From the NCBI RefSeq assembly GCF_910592395.1, contig NC_088309.1, positions 22,944,599-23,008,598 on the forward strand: a stretch of 64,000 bases of DNA, written 5' to 3'. The notes beneath the pieces are model-generated. The model was not told where the DNA came from. It was given only the letters and a program-made list of their open reading frames with translations, and did no database searches. Numbering within the stretch: position 1 is the first letter of the stretch; each line of letters begins with the position of its first letter. This document shows positions 1-8,977 of the stretch, piece by piece. This DNA comes from Lineus longissimus (lineage: Eukaryota > Nemertea > Pilidiophora > Heteronemertea > Lineidae). The position numbers were made by a program, and so were the translations under genes.

Positions 1-890
1 TGCCTACAGAGCATTCCCTGTCTTCCAGTGACCAGAGACATAAGGGTCCCGGTGTTGTCCCTGTCCGAGGACACGAGTATGAATAGGCAACAGGCTACAG
101 GAGTTTTCTCTAAGCCCAGGTTTGACTTGTCTTCAGGAGTGACCAGAGGCAGGAGGGTGTTGGTATGAGTAGGCTCCAGGTGTTGTCTCTAAGCCCAGGT
201 TTGGCTTGTCTTCAAGAGCGACTCGAGGCAGGAGGGTGTTGGTATGAGTAGGCTACAGGAGTTGTCTCTAAGCCCAGGTTTGGCTTGTCTTCAAGAGTGA
301 CCAGAGGCAGGAGGTTCTTGGTAGGAGTAGGCTCCAGGTGTTGTCTCTAAGCCCAGGTTTGGCTTGTCTTCAAGAGTGACCAGAGGCAGGAGGGTCTTGG
401 TAGGAGTAGGCTACAGGAGTTGTCTCTAAGCCCAGATTTGGCTTGTCTTCAAGAGTGACCAGAGGCAGGAGGGTGTTGGTATGAGTAGGCTACAGGAGTT
501 GTCTCTAAGCCCAGGTTTGGCTTGTCTTCAAGAGTGACCAGAGGCAGGAGGGTCTTGTTATGAGTAGGCTCCAGGTGTTGTCTCTAAGCCCAGATTTGGC
601 TTGTCTTCAAGAGTGACCAGAGGCAGGAGGGTGTTGGTATGAGTAGGCTACAGGAGTTGTCTCTAAGCCCAGGTTTGGCTTGTCTTCAAGAGCGACTCGA
701 GGCAGAAGGGTCTTGACGATGTCTCTGGCCTAGGACAGGTATGAGTTGGCTGCAGGAGATGTCTCTATGCCCAGGTTGTGCTTGTATTCGAGGGCAACAA
801 GAGGCAGAAGTGTACCAGTGTTGTCTCCGCCTGAGGACGGTATGAGATGGCGACATGAGTTTTTCTCTTTGCCCCGGTTGGAGCCGACCC
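1..890. repeat. 79-bp tandem satellite with longer flanking units
   Basis: A repeated unit begins with GGTATGAGTAGGCT or GGTAGGAGTAGGCT at 162, 241, 320, 399, 478, 557 and 636, giving a spacing of exactly 79 bp. Units are nearly identical and fall into two subtypes, one with CTCCAGGTG and one with CTACAGGAG, in the order A-B-A-B-B-A-B. At both edges (about 1-160 and 700-890) the units are more diverged and carry about 30 extra bases containing GTTGTC followed by GAGGAC, absent from the core. The array may extend past the left end of the window. Short frames seen inside it on either strand are products of the repeat and are not genes. Confidence 0.93.
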
Positions 891-1245
891 AATATCAGAT
901 CATAAAAACTGATAGAGTCGGATGTTATATGACTAGTTGATATTGTGAACATCTTGTAGGTCGAGTCTCAAACTTGGGTGTTACATAATAACTCCTGTAC
1001 AATAGCAAACAAACCAACAAGATAACATATATAATGGTACATGAAAAGTTTATTAAAAACTTTGTAAAAATACAACAGTAAGCATGCGAAGAAAATATTC
1101 TAAGACTACAGTTCCTTTTCATCTAATGGTAAATATAATAGTATCCTAGTTTACATGGCTACATTATGTAATACTTAATGTGGCCTTGTTTGGCACCACA
1201 TAATAGTTCCGTCTCCATACAAAAGTTCATAAAAACTACACTATA
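891..1245. other. Unique AT-rich DNA, end of the SNX24-type transcript
   Basis: No gene or repeat is recognised here, apart from the minus-strand poly(A) signal near 1049 and its GU-rich downstream element, which are listed separately. Confidence 0.5.
1000..1054 (-). terminator. Candidate poly(A) signal of the SNX24-type gene
   Basis: Read on the minus strand, AATAAA occupies 1054-1049. It is followed 30-50 bases later by a GU-rich stretch (GTTGGTTTGTTTG, plus-strand 1005-1017), the usual downstream element for cleavage. This is the clearest such pair seen below the SNX24 stop codon at 2567 and would give a 3' UTR of about 1.5 kb. A second AATAAA on the minus strand near 1299 lies inside a repeat element and lacks an obvious GU-rich partner. 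Use of the site is inferred. Confidence 0.45.
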
Positions 1246-1406
1246 CACTAGAACCTCTCTTTTAAGGACATTCTCGGGACTGACAAATGCTGTCCTTTAT
1301 TGGGAGGGGTCCTGATTACAGAGGTCAAATGCAGTGGAAAAGACCAGTTTGGGATCAAATGCAGTGCCCTGAACAGAGGTGTTCGCTAAGGGAGGTTCCA
1401 CTGTAT
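1246..1406. repeat. Degenerate TIR element (MITE), family 1
   Basis: This is a diverged copy of the element seen three times at 5119-5854. It starts CACTAGAACCTCTCTTTTAA and ends GGAGGTTCCACTGTA, with inner segments such as GGGACTGACAAATGCTGTCC that match the other copies. It lies in the probable 3' UTR of the minus-strand sorting nexin gene. It has no coding capacity and is a non-autonomous element. Confidence 0.8.
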
Positions 1407-2017
1407 TAGATTTGACTGACAAAAAGAACACTTGGAGACACATCTTTATCATAGATTTTGCAGATATAATAGTTATAAACTCATAAATACAGTTTAAATG
1501 TAATTTGCCCAGATACCAGGTTGCCATTAAAAAGTGATGGCTCCTAAACAGTTTTACAGTATACATCCAATCTGTCAAGAACAACCCACATTCATAGTTT
1601 AGCCTGCCAATAGACTGTATTAGTATTTGTTTACAGATGAGCTTGAATAATCGTTTAGAAGAATTAAACTGTTGCAAAAGTACCAAATAGAAATGATACA
1701 TGTAAATGCAAGAATACACAATTCTAACCTCATGCATAATCAAAAACAGAAATGGCAACAAGAAATTCAACATGCAAGAAAGAATAGATAGAATGATAAA
1801 TCAAAATGTGTGTATGAATGCATAAAGTGCTACTTTCCTTGATAAATAGCTGATGCATATCGCACCGTACTTGTGAAGAAAAACACCATATGTTTTGGCT
1901 TGAAAAAAGCTAATAACTAGAAAGAAGACTTGGATAGATAATTTGAGGTATTTCTAATCACTGCACTGAAGAAAAAAGGCCTTATTCGGGGCTTGATTCT
2001 GCACAAAGCTCAGCTAA
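1407..2017. other. AT-rich, probable SNX24 3' UTR, nothing else seen
   Basis: The stretch lies between the sorting nexin stop codon and its best poly(A) signal. A minus-strand open frame of 158 codons at 1297-1773 starts in unique sequence and ends in the repeat element. It has low-complexity hydrophobic composition and no recognisable domain, so it is not called as a gene. Confidence 0.4.
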
Positions 2018-2242
2018 ATTCATGGAGGCAATAAAAAACCCACAGGTATGGATGGGCAAGGACATGTCCCAGACCTAGCAGATTATAATGAGCTTCCAAT
2101 TTTGGAAGACAATAGATCATGGAGACAAGATAGATTACAGTTAAACCCATATTACATGTTATCAAGCATAGATGAGGACGAGAATGAATATCTTCAGAAA
2201 ACCATGAAGACGCACTGTTTTCAACTGCATATCACAAGCTAA
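2018..2242 (+). CDS. Protein-like orphan frame, possible 3'-terminal exon
   Basis: I do not recognise this frame. It is open from 2018 after an in-frame TAA, and the first ATG is at 2048. From there it encodes 64 residues with an even, acidic composition unlike the chance frames around it; the middle contains ILEDNRSW, LNPYYML and IDEDENEYLQ. It stops at TAA 2240-2242, inside the left arm of a foldback. A plus-strand AATAAA lies at 2487-2492. It could be the last exon of a plus-strand gene lying to the left, a fossil, or chance. It is antisense to the probable SNX24 3' UTR. No clear splice acceptor was found, which weakens the case. Confidence 0.25.
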   Translation: MHGGNKKPTGMDGQGHVPDLADYNELPILEDNRSWRQDRLQLNPYYMLSSIDEDENEYLQKTMKTHCFQLHITS

Positions 2243-2280
2243 TCACTTTTAAGAGATAAGCTAGTGATATGCAGTTGAAA
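2219..2280. repeat. 62-bp near-perfect foldback (hairpin)
   Basis: The left arm 2219-2248 pairs with 2251-2280 at 27 of 30 positions. The three mismatches are all A:A, at 2236/2263, 2241/2258 and 2245/2254. The outer 17 pairs are perfect (TTTCAACTGCATATCAC against GTGATATGCAGTTGAAA). Pairing stops abruptly on both sides. Size and mismatch spacing resemble a microRNA precursor, but a tiny foldback transposon or simple palindrome is equally possible. Either strand would fold. Confidence 0.9.
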
Positions 2281-2566
2281 TCTATACTTGATATTACTTA
2301 AGACCTGATTCCTAACTTTTTAGGACAATCTCTCTCTGACCAATTTTGTCACCAAGAGACATGCTTACTCTGAGCATAGGAAAACATGGACGGTATTGCA
2401 GGAAGACTTCATTTTAACAATGCAGCCAACTACAGTATAGCAGCCTTTGATTTAAAATACAAAACCATGTCATCCACCTGTATCTCAATAAACGTAAGGA
2501 AAATGTATTCTCTTGTTCTCAGTTCGTGAATGTTGTACATTTAACACCAAACTCCAACAATCCAAG

Positions 2567-2625
2567 TTACTTGGTACGGTATATTGCATCTACAACGCCT
2601 TGCGTAACGATATCTGGCAAGCCAC
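2567..2625 (-). CDS. SNX24: SNX24-like exon 6 (stop codon)
   Basis: Acceptor CTTACATTTCAG. It completes a split glycine codon, then encodes the final 18 residues (GLPDIVTQGVVDAIYRTK) and stops at TAA 2569-2567. The pattern of proline, valine/isoleucine pairs and a glycine fits the last conserved segment of the SNX24/22 tail. Confidence 0.88.
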
Positions 2626-4320
2626 CTGAAATGTAAGGAGATTATAATGAAGGCAGGGTTATATTACTCAATAACACAACCAGAATAATGTTTCAGCTTT
2701 TACTAACTGGTCAATACGTACTGCACTTTTCACGAAGAGACTTGGTGCTTACAACAAACTGTTTCCCAAGATGCCTATGTTTTTAGGGATGTCAACACAT
2801 TCAGAGTAAAATAAACACTAGACACACAGGATGAAATTTAGGAAGGTTTTTACCTTTATCTCAGCTTAACTATCACATGGGTGGTGTCGAATTTTATCTA
2901 TAATGATGTTCAGGCTATGAAACGGGCAAGTTGGAAGTTACAAGCACACTTTGTAAATTCCATCTCAATTAGATACGAACCTCTTTGCTGATGGTATTTG
3001 AACATTGTGTCCTTAAATGCAATGACGGGTTGGTGGCATATGCCATGATGGCCACTCAACTGATCAAGGGAGCTGAAATACAAACAGAAAACTGAAGAAA
3101 CTGAGTTTCACTGACTGACTGATGGTATCTAGCCAGAGGTGCAGAGTGATTGACCAGGTTGGCAGCAAAATCTGTCAAGGACGGTGCTCCGACAGAAAAG
3201 TCATCAACAACTCCATGAATCTGCCTGGGGTGTAATTTATTGTCTGGGTGGTAATATGCAAAAACATTTGTCCAGGGACCGTGCCTGGTGAATAACAGTA
3301 CTTCTCAACTTACTCTATGCTAGTTGCCAATGAAAGTTTGTCATTGGATGACAGAGATATTCCTAGAAAGGATATCAAACTTTTAGGAATCTTTCCGGAA
3401 TCTAGGATGTCCTGGAAATAATAGGAAACAAGGAATTACAATCACACACAATAAAATGGCAGAAAGACTGTTGATAATGGAAACTCACCTCAATCCATCC
3501 ATTACACCAAAGCCCAAGTTAGGGAAAATTATATAAATTGATAACGGTGAGTTTATGTGATTGTGAGGTGAGACACATAGACATACCTGCAAATAAGTTT
3601 GAAACATCTGCCTTCTCTGCTCTAGAACTTTAGGATGTCGATTTAAAACCTTCTTGGGCGGAAAGTCTGGAGTCTTTATAACTTTTTTTAGCTGCAAATG
3701 CAAAAGATGAATGAATATGACATGAGTCATGATGTTACATGCGTTTCCTGTGACGGAAACATTACATGAACAAAGTTGTCTATAAATAATGTTAATGCCT
3801 GCTTGTATTTACCAGATAATTGACAGGTAAGGATGGTGGTGCCAGGGACTTCAGTATAAAGTTTTTTCCTGGATCAAGATTTGACAAAAGAAAAAGACAG
3901 GAGTGTGTCAGACTTGAGCCAGAGACCAACATGTATCGACCAAATGGTTTACCTCAGTAGACTGATCAATGACCGAGGTCCTACCTGCTTATGTAAATCT
4001 TCAAATTCACTGTAACGTTTCTCCAATATATGGCACCGTCTCCCGATAACAACTTCAATTCGGAACACCTGAGAAAAAAAGATAACAATGATTATTCAAT
4101 GGATTCAAAGACGAAAATTCACGTAGGAGTGCCTCGTCTGCAACCATCCCCACCCACCCTGTGCAGTATTGGCACAATGTATCAACGATCATGTTTGTGG
4201 ATGCATGTACCTACAATCATATGGGTGTGTGTAATGTGTACAAAATGTACAGCAACTTACTGTGTAACTGCTGGACGCATCTTCAATCTTGTGAAAGGAC
4301 GGAACATAAACAGTGATCAT
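2567..4320 (-). CDS. SNX24: Sorting nexin-24/22-like PX-domain protein (six exons)
   Basis: Joining six minus-strand exons (4320-4261, 4068-3985, 3691-3587, 3411-3314, 3072-2981, 2625-2567) gives an unbroken 165-codon frame from ATG to TAA. Human SNX24, from memory, is about 169 residues. All five introns have GT/AG ends and matching phases; sizes run from 175 to 355 bases. Residues 1-9 (MITVYVPSF) match the family start. The PX-domain hallmark EKRYSEF is at 36-42, the IKTP..PPKK loop at 53-62, and KVLEQRRQ at 69-76. The CHQPVIAF block and final beta strand (VTQGVVDAIY) match the family C-terminal tail. PX domains bind phosphoinositides, typically PI3P on endosomes; R38, K61 or K62, and R74 or R75 are the expected contacts. 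SNX22 is the close paralogue, so 24 versus 22 is not decided. No broken features were seen. Confidence 0.93.
2981..3072 (-). CDS. SNX24: SNX24-like exon 5
   Basis: 92 bases, acceptor TTTGTATTTCAG and donor GTTCGT. It completes the split codon from exon 4 (GA+C, aspartate), then encodes 30 residues including CHQPVIAFKD, matching the SHQPVLLF-type motif of the SNX24 tail. It leaves after one base of a codon. Confidence 0.88.
3314..3411 (-). CDS. SNX24: SNX24-like exon 4
   Basis: 98 bases, acceptor CTATTATTTCCAG and donor GTAAGT. It enters in phase 0 and leaves after two bases of a codon. It encodes the last PX helix (DILDSGKIPKSLISFLGI), matching the family's position for the C-terminal PX helices, then a serine-rich linker. 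Confidence 0.88.
3587..3691 (-). CDS. SNX24: SNX24-like exon 3 (PX lipid-binding loop)
   Basis: 35 codons, phase 0 on both sides, acceptor CTTTTGCATTTGCAG and donor GTATGT. It encodes residues 49-83, with KKVIKTPDFPPKK and KVLEQRRQ, very close to the SNX24/22 family. Confidence 0.94.
3985..4068 (-). CDS. SNX24: SNX24-like exon 2 (PX core)
   Basis: 28 codons, phase 0 on both sides, acceptor TTTTTTTCTCAG and donor GTAGGA. It encodes residues 21-48, beginning VFRIEV and containing the PX signature EKRYSEFEDLHKQ. Confidence 0.93.
4261..4320 (-). CDS. SNX24: SNX24-like exon 1 (start codon)
   Basis: This exon encodes residues 1-20, from ATG at 4320 with GCGAAG before it, to TAC-ACA at the donor GTAAGT (4260-4255). 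Phase 0 out. Its start MITVYVPSF and end SSSYT correspond to the family's first beta strand, where vertebrate SNX24 also has an intron near the YT pair (recalled). Confidence 0.92.
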
Positions 4321-4439
4321 CTTCGCCTTGCACCAAGATATTCTACACAATCTTAAGATTCTAGAAACGAAAAATCATCACAATCAAACCAAAAGAACAC
4401 AATAAAAAAGTTGAAAAATGGTCCCGGATCTGGCCAGAA

Positions 4440-4561
4440 AATATTAAAAGGTGGTCGCCATTTTGTCTATGAATCACGTGACGAGTAATTGGTGCGAAAT
4501 CGGCAGCCTGTCACTCAGTCGTTAATTGCCAATTAAATCCAATATGATTGATAAGTGATAG
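4440..4561 (-). promoter_or_regulatory. Candidate SNX24 promoter and 5' UTR; E-box, YY1-like site, uORF
   Basis: Upstream of the SNX24 start codon lies GTCACGTGAT (minus strand, 4482-4473), one base from the 10-bp CLEAR consensus bound by TFEB-type factors and also a USF-type E-box. Next to it is CAAAATGGCGACC (around 4466-4454), which fits the YY1 consensus common just downstream of TATA-less start sites. The ATG inside this site opens a five-codon upstream frame (MATTF, stop at 4446-4444). No TATA box was seen. The transcription start site is inferred to lie near 4465-4500. Confidence 0.4.
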
Positions 4562-4591
4562 GTATGTACTAGAGGTTTTTAGTGACAATGT

Positions 4592-4657
4592 CTATCTGGG
4601 TATATTGTTGCAGGCTTTGTCTGTCAATCTGGGTGTATTGTTGCACGCTTTGTCTGT
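4592..4657. repeat. 33-bp tandem duplication
   Basis: CTATCTGGGTATATTGTTGC at 4592 is repeated as CAATCTGGGTGTATTGTTGC at 4625. Each is followed by a CTTTGTCTGT segment, so there are two adjacent 33-bp units with four or fewer differences. Confidence 0.85.
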
Positions 4658-5118
4658 AAATGCAGGTTTATTGAGTAGCTCTTTTGGTTGTTCCTTGGCA
4701 GCTAACATGCTGTTTCTATTTTTAGAACAAGCACATGGCAATGTTATTATGGTTTTGCTTGGTGAGGGCCTGGGGGAATGGGGCAGGGTGTTCGGGGACA
4801 TAGCCACACCCGTGAGGATTTGCTGATTGCTTTTGCAGGTCTGCATGTGACAAAAGATCTTGCTTTTGATGAAAATCGACTATTGCAGCATGCAAGCAGC
4901 CCATACCAAACTTTTTAAGCGGCTTTTGTCAAATAATGAATTGATTGCCAATTCAATATTGGAGCTATTCACACCTGCGCCTTGCTGATATTATGTGATA
5001 AATAATTGCGCGTTTGCAGAGGACTGTCGCCCATTTTCAGCAGACTGAGGGACAAATTAACGCATGTCACTGCGATAAATATCTCAGTTTGAGGTGCAGT
5101 TGTACTCGCTATCATGAT
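4658..5118. other. Unique intergenic DNA
   Basis: The stretch lies between the divergent genes. Short open frames on both strands overlap each other and show no protein-like composition. Nothing else is recognised. Confidence 0.4.
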
Positions 5119-5300
5119 TACAGTAGAACCTCTCTAGTAAGGACACCCTCGTGACCGACAAGTGCTGTTCTTAATAGAGAGGTGTCCTGATTAGAGAGGT
5201 CAAATTAAATGGAAACACCCATTTTGGGACCAAAACTAGTGTCCTTAATAGAGAGGGTGTCCTTAATAGAGTGGTGTCCGCTAAGGGAGGTTCTACTGTA
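5119..5300. repeat. TIR element (MITE), family 1, copy A
   Basis: The element runs from TA-CAGTAGAACCTCTCTAGT to GGAGGTTCTACTG-TA. The outer ten bases are a perfect inverted repeat (CAGTAGAACC / GGTTCTACTG) flanked by TA, as produced by Tc1/mariner and pogo-type transposases. Subterminal AGAGAGGTGTCC-like blocks recur inside in both orientations. There is no transposase frame, so it is non-autonomous. Confidence 0.88.
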
Positions 5301-5312
5301 TTTGTTGTGATA

Positions 5313-5472
5313 TACAGTAGAACCTCTCTATTAAGGACACCCTTGGGACTGACAAGTGCTGTCCTTAATAGAGAGGTGTCCTGATTAGAGAGGTCAAATT
5401 GAATGGAAACAACCACTTTGGGAGGGGTTGTCCTTAATAGAGAGGTGTCTGCTAGGGGAGGTTCCCCTGTAA
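5313..5472. repeat. TIR element (MITE), family 1, copy B
   Basis: This copy is direct to copy A and only 12 bases away. It starts TACAGTAGAACCTCTCTATT and ends GGTTCCCCTGTA. It is very close to copy A in sequence, apart from a deletion in the right half. Confidence 0.88.
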
Positions 5473-5692
5473 TATAAATCACTCCATGTAGTATTATCAG
5501 TTCTATTTTGATTATCCACATGTTGGCCTTATTCTACTTAAGTTTGAATTTATCTCAAGTAGGTGGTTAGGATTTTTGACTTATCACTGAAAAGTAATAA
5601 CATTAATTGATGATCCCTAGCTGTCAATCAATATCAAATCTCATTCTGGTAAAAATGTTGTACAAGTGAACTTGAACTTTTACTAGTAAGTA

Positions 5693-5855
5693 TTGTGGAA
5701 CCTCCCTTAGCGGACACCTCTCTATTAAGGATAACCTCTCTATTAAGGACACTAGTTTTGGTCCCAAAGTGCTTGACTCCATTCAATTTGACCTCTCTAA
5801 TCAGGACACCTCTCTATTAAGGACAGCACTTGTTAATAGAGAGGTTCTACTGTAT
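5693..5855. repeat. TIR element (MITE), family 1, copy C, inverted
   Basis: This copy is in the opposite orientation. It starts TGTGGAACCTCCCTTAGCGG and ends GAGGTTCTACTGTA. Three copies within 740 bases suggest local insertion preference or local jumping. Confidence 0.87.
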
Positions 5856-8177
5856 AAGTGTAGTTCCGGTTAGTTCACATGTCTAGCAGGACACATCACA
5901 CTATCACCAGAAATTAGAAACACTAGAAAATATCCGACAACAACTAAGCTCAGTTAGTAAATACTACTTTGTATATGTTTTACTAGTACAACTAGTAAAT
6001 ACATGTAAGAATCAAAGACAAGTTTACTAGTGAACTGCAACTAGTACTGGTAAGTATAAGTGAAGTAAGTAGGCCTACAACTAGTAGGTACAGAGACACA
6101 GAGTTCGATGGACTTCTTCTGTTAGTATGGGACTTGATATATATGCAAAGGTTTTATACGAATTATAAAAGCAAACATGAAAGCAAAAGATGACTCCCAG
6201 CCAGACTTCTTGAAGTACTCAGTCAGTATAATTTGTTTACTATGCCAAATGTATTCCAAGGTATAAAGTCTATGATATGAATACCACCAATTTTTTTTGC
6301 AATTTCATTCCAATATTATCATGTCATCATTCAAGTCTATACAAACATTCTTGCTGTAGAACCTCTTTCTATTTGGGTATGAATTGCTCTCAGTGAGGTC
6401 TGCTAACTATCCGATCTAACATCAACCTCATGAGGAAATCAGGGGTTGCTTTGCATTCTTGCAATGGGTGCTTCCAAGGCAATCCTCTTGACCCTTAATA
6501 AACTGTGTCCTGCATGAAATATTGACCAATGACATATTCATATATGATGTTTATATCAGTGACTAGAGATATTTTGAGGTTGTGGTTGGTTGCACTCACC
6601 AAGCATTGTGCCTAAATCAGATAAGAGATTTGTAATGAGATAGAAATGAACAGTTTTGTGATAGATGTGTAAGCCTGGATGATCATCGTTACATCCATTG
6701 TTGGTGATTTTATTGGCGAGTTACTGCTACTAAATACATGAGAACTGTCTGCTTATTCTGATATGTGCTATTCAGGCAATAAAACATTCATATTTCAAAA
6801 AGAGTTGTACGAAAATTTACCATGTCTCCTAAGTGGCTTGGCTTAAAAGGACGGCAAACATGGGAGGTTGTTTCTTTAATGTCACCTCAAATTTACTGAT
6901 TCAGTAATAGTCTTTAGGTGACATGTAAAACAAGAATTTTTGGTTGTGCTTTTGTGCACCATCTTAAACCATAGTAAATAAAGACCAGAATTGGTGACAT
7001 GTTTTAAATGGGATAATGAAAATATACTCAATGGCTGCAGCCTTGGAAGAAGTAAAATTTAAGCTTATAGTAAGGACTTTAGAAAGCAAAGTATCATAGC
7101 AAACTCCTTAAGAAAATATACCAAATACGTAAAAGGTATATGTCAATATTTGAAAAAAGTCTGATTAAACGTGTGATCAGTTGCAACTTTTGGATTGTAC
7201 TCCCCCAGCCCACTTTCTCTTATTATGATTTAAAGTCTAATTAAGGCAGTTCGCTACTGGGACCCAAAATGGCATAGCATGTTAGTCCTATAGGTCCACA
7301 TACCCCCTCCTGGGGGTAAAATAAGACTGTTAAGACGGTTTAAGGGCAAATCTTTGGTTGGAGGGGGCCCATGAAGCGTGTTTAAGGCATGTTGCATGCC
7401 TATGATAAAACTCGGGCAGTTTTAGGAGTTTCCAAGGTAGGCCTAATTATAATTAGTGTCACTCCAGCAGGGCTAGTTGAGACTATGTAGATCTAGTCAG
7501 CGGTGGTCCCCATTATTGCATTTTTGTCGAATAGTATTCAGTGGTTAAGGTTTTTTGTTATTTTTTCAAATCAGGATTTATTACATGTATGTAGTCTACA
7601 TTTTGGTTGTACTTGTCAGAAATTCACTCACAAACCATGTCCATCATATCCATCTGTGTTCATGACACAAAGAGATAGGCCCACCAAAATGACAGTTTGA
7701 CAATGACATCAATACAGTTGGTTAGACTTGTACAATATCTTTTAACTGTAATTTGAAGTTCGGTGATTGGCTTTTTGAAAAGGAATCTCTCAAGCCGGCA
7801 CACTTTTGTGGGGATTTGATAGGTTTTTATTCGATAGGCCTTTATTACCAATCTGTTACAATCGGGCATACCATTAAGTTAGTGCCAAGGCCTATGCATG
7901 ATTGTTGTCTGATTTGATAGCTGTGTCTTACTTTAGTGTCAAATTTTATGGATACTTGTGTCGATAGTGTTTTACCCAGCCTGGTGTCGTCAAATGTAAG
8001 TTGTTTTATGATGATGAGACGAGTTACACAGGCCAAGCCTTATTTTGTCTTTGATATTGCCAGTAAGCGATAGCTCAGCCCATGTAATTTTGACCTAGTT
8101 CATGAGAGCTGTCATTCTGAGAATGATGTGGTGTGTTTTTTTCAACTGCCCTTTCTGCAATTCTCTCCCTTCCCCAG
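5856..8177. other. Intergenic or 5' intron DNA, no gene seen
   Basis: AT-rich unique sequence. Frames of 60-70 codons near 7500-8030 are chance-like and overlap on both strands. If the RCC1-type gene has a non-coding first exon near 4500, this stretch is its first intron. Confidence 0.4.
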
Positions 8178-8335
8178 TTCATTGAGTTGTCCATTCCAGT
8201 TTATAATTCAGGTGAGCAACCAATGCATACCCCTCGGATCAACTATATTCAGCCTCTGCCCACCAGAACTGTGCCTAAAGGAGACAATGTCACAATCAGG
8301 GGACAATATCACAATCAGGGCCAATAGTTTTATCT
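8178..8335 (+). CDS. Possible cryptic exon, weakly galectin-like frame
   Basis: A strong acceptor (CTCTCCCTTCCCCAG, ending 8177) opens a frame of about 49 residues to TAG at 8326-8328. The reading includes FIELSIPVYNSG and then PLPTRTVPKGDNVTIRGQ. That second part resembles the start of a galectin carbohydrate-recognition domain (P-x-P...G-x-x-x-T-I-x-G). The frame stops where a galectin would continue, so it may be a fossil, and the galectin reading rests on few residues. A donor GTGAGC at 8212 would instead make a 34-base exon (8178-8211), perhaps a 5' UTR exon of the downstream gene. Confidence 0.22.
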
Positions 8336-8977
8336 TGCAGTCACAGTGTGTTTTACCGTGCAGTCTCAGTGTGGCAATTAGACATTTGGTCTAAAAAATC
8401 TCATGCTGTCTTGCTAAGTTAGGTCTCAAAGGCTTATATAGATATGTTGTGTGGAAAATCCCTGAGCACAGGTTTAATACCCCAGCATGTTTACTTACAA
8501 AGGTCCTTAACATAAATCCAAGTTTACTCAGGGTATGGTAGAACCCCTGAGGGTCCAATCCAACCCACCATATTTTCATAACAGCACATAAAATTAGAGG
8601 AAAACATTTCCAAATGTAAACTTCCATTGTCATGTTTGTTCACAAGGCAAACTTACCATGATGATCTGACAAATACTGTATTGATTTTTTAATTGAATTG
8701 AATTAGAAAGTGGTACCAAAAAACAATGATTTCTTAATGAAATTCGATTCTCGGAGGATGTATTTCTAGTTTTGTCATAAAGAGGGGAGTGGGTGTTTAC
8801 TTTCGGAAGACTGTTGAAACAAGGTTGGGTGAAACCTAGCTGCTTCATGAAGCTCAAATAAAAAAATTGGTTTCGTTCTGAAGTTTGCTGTAATCAGTGG
8901 TGTCATGTTATAGAGACTGCAGTGATACCCGGCCATCACTAATAAAAAAACACAAATTTTCAGTATCTTTATTTCAG
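8336..8977. other. Non-coding DNA upstream of first RCC1 coding exon
   Basis: No gene or repeat is recognised. It ends at the candidate acceptor TATCTTTATTTCAG (8977). Confidence 0.4.

Noticed and set aside
1-890. CRISPR-like array
   Set aside because: The 79-bp units are continuous, with no unique spacers; this is a eukaryotic satellite.
1297-1773. 158-codon minus-strand frame
   Set aside because: Hydrophobic low-complexity start and an end inside a TIR element; it lies in the probable SNX24 3' UTR.
4030-4356. 108-codon plus-strand frame
   Set aside because: Antisense shadow of SNX24 exons 1 and 2, which have clear homology on the minus strand.
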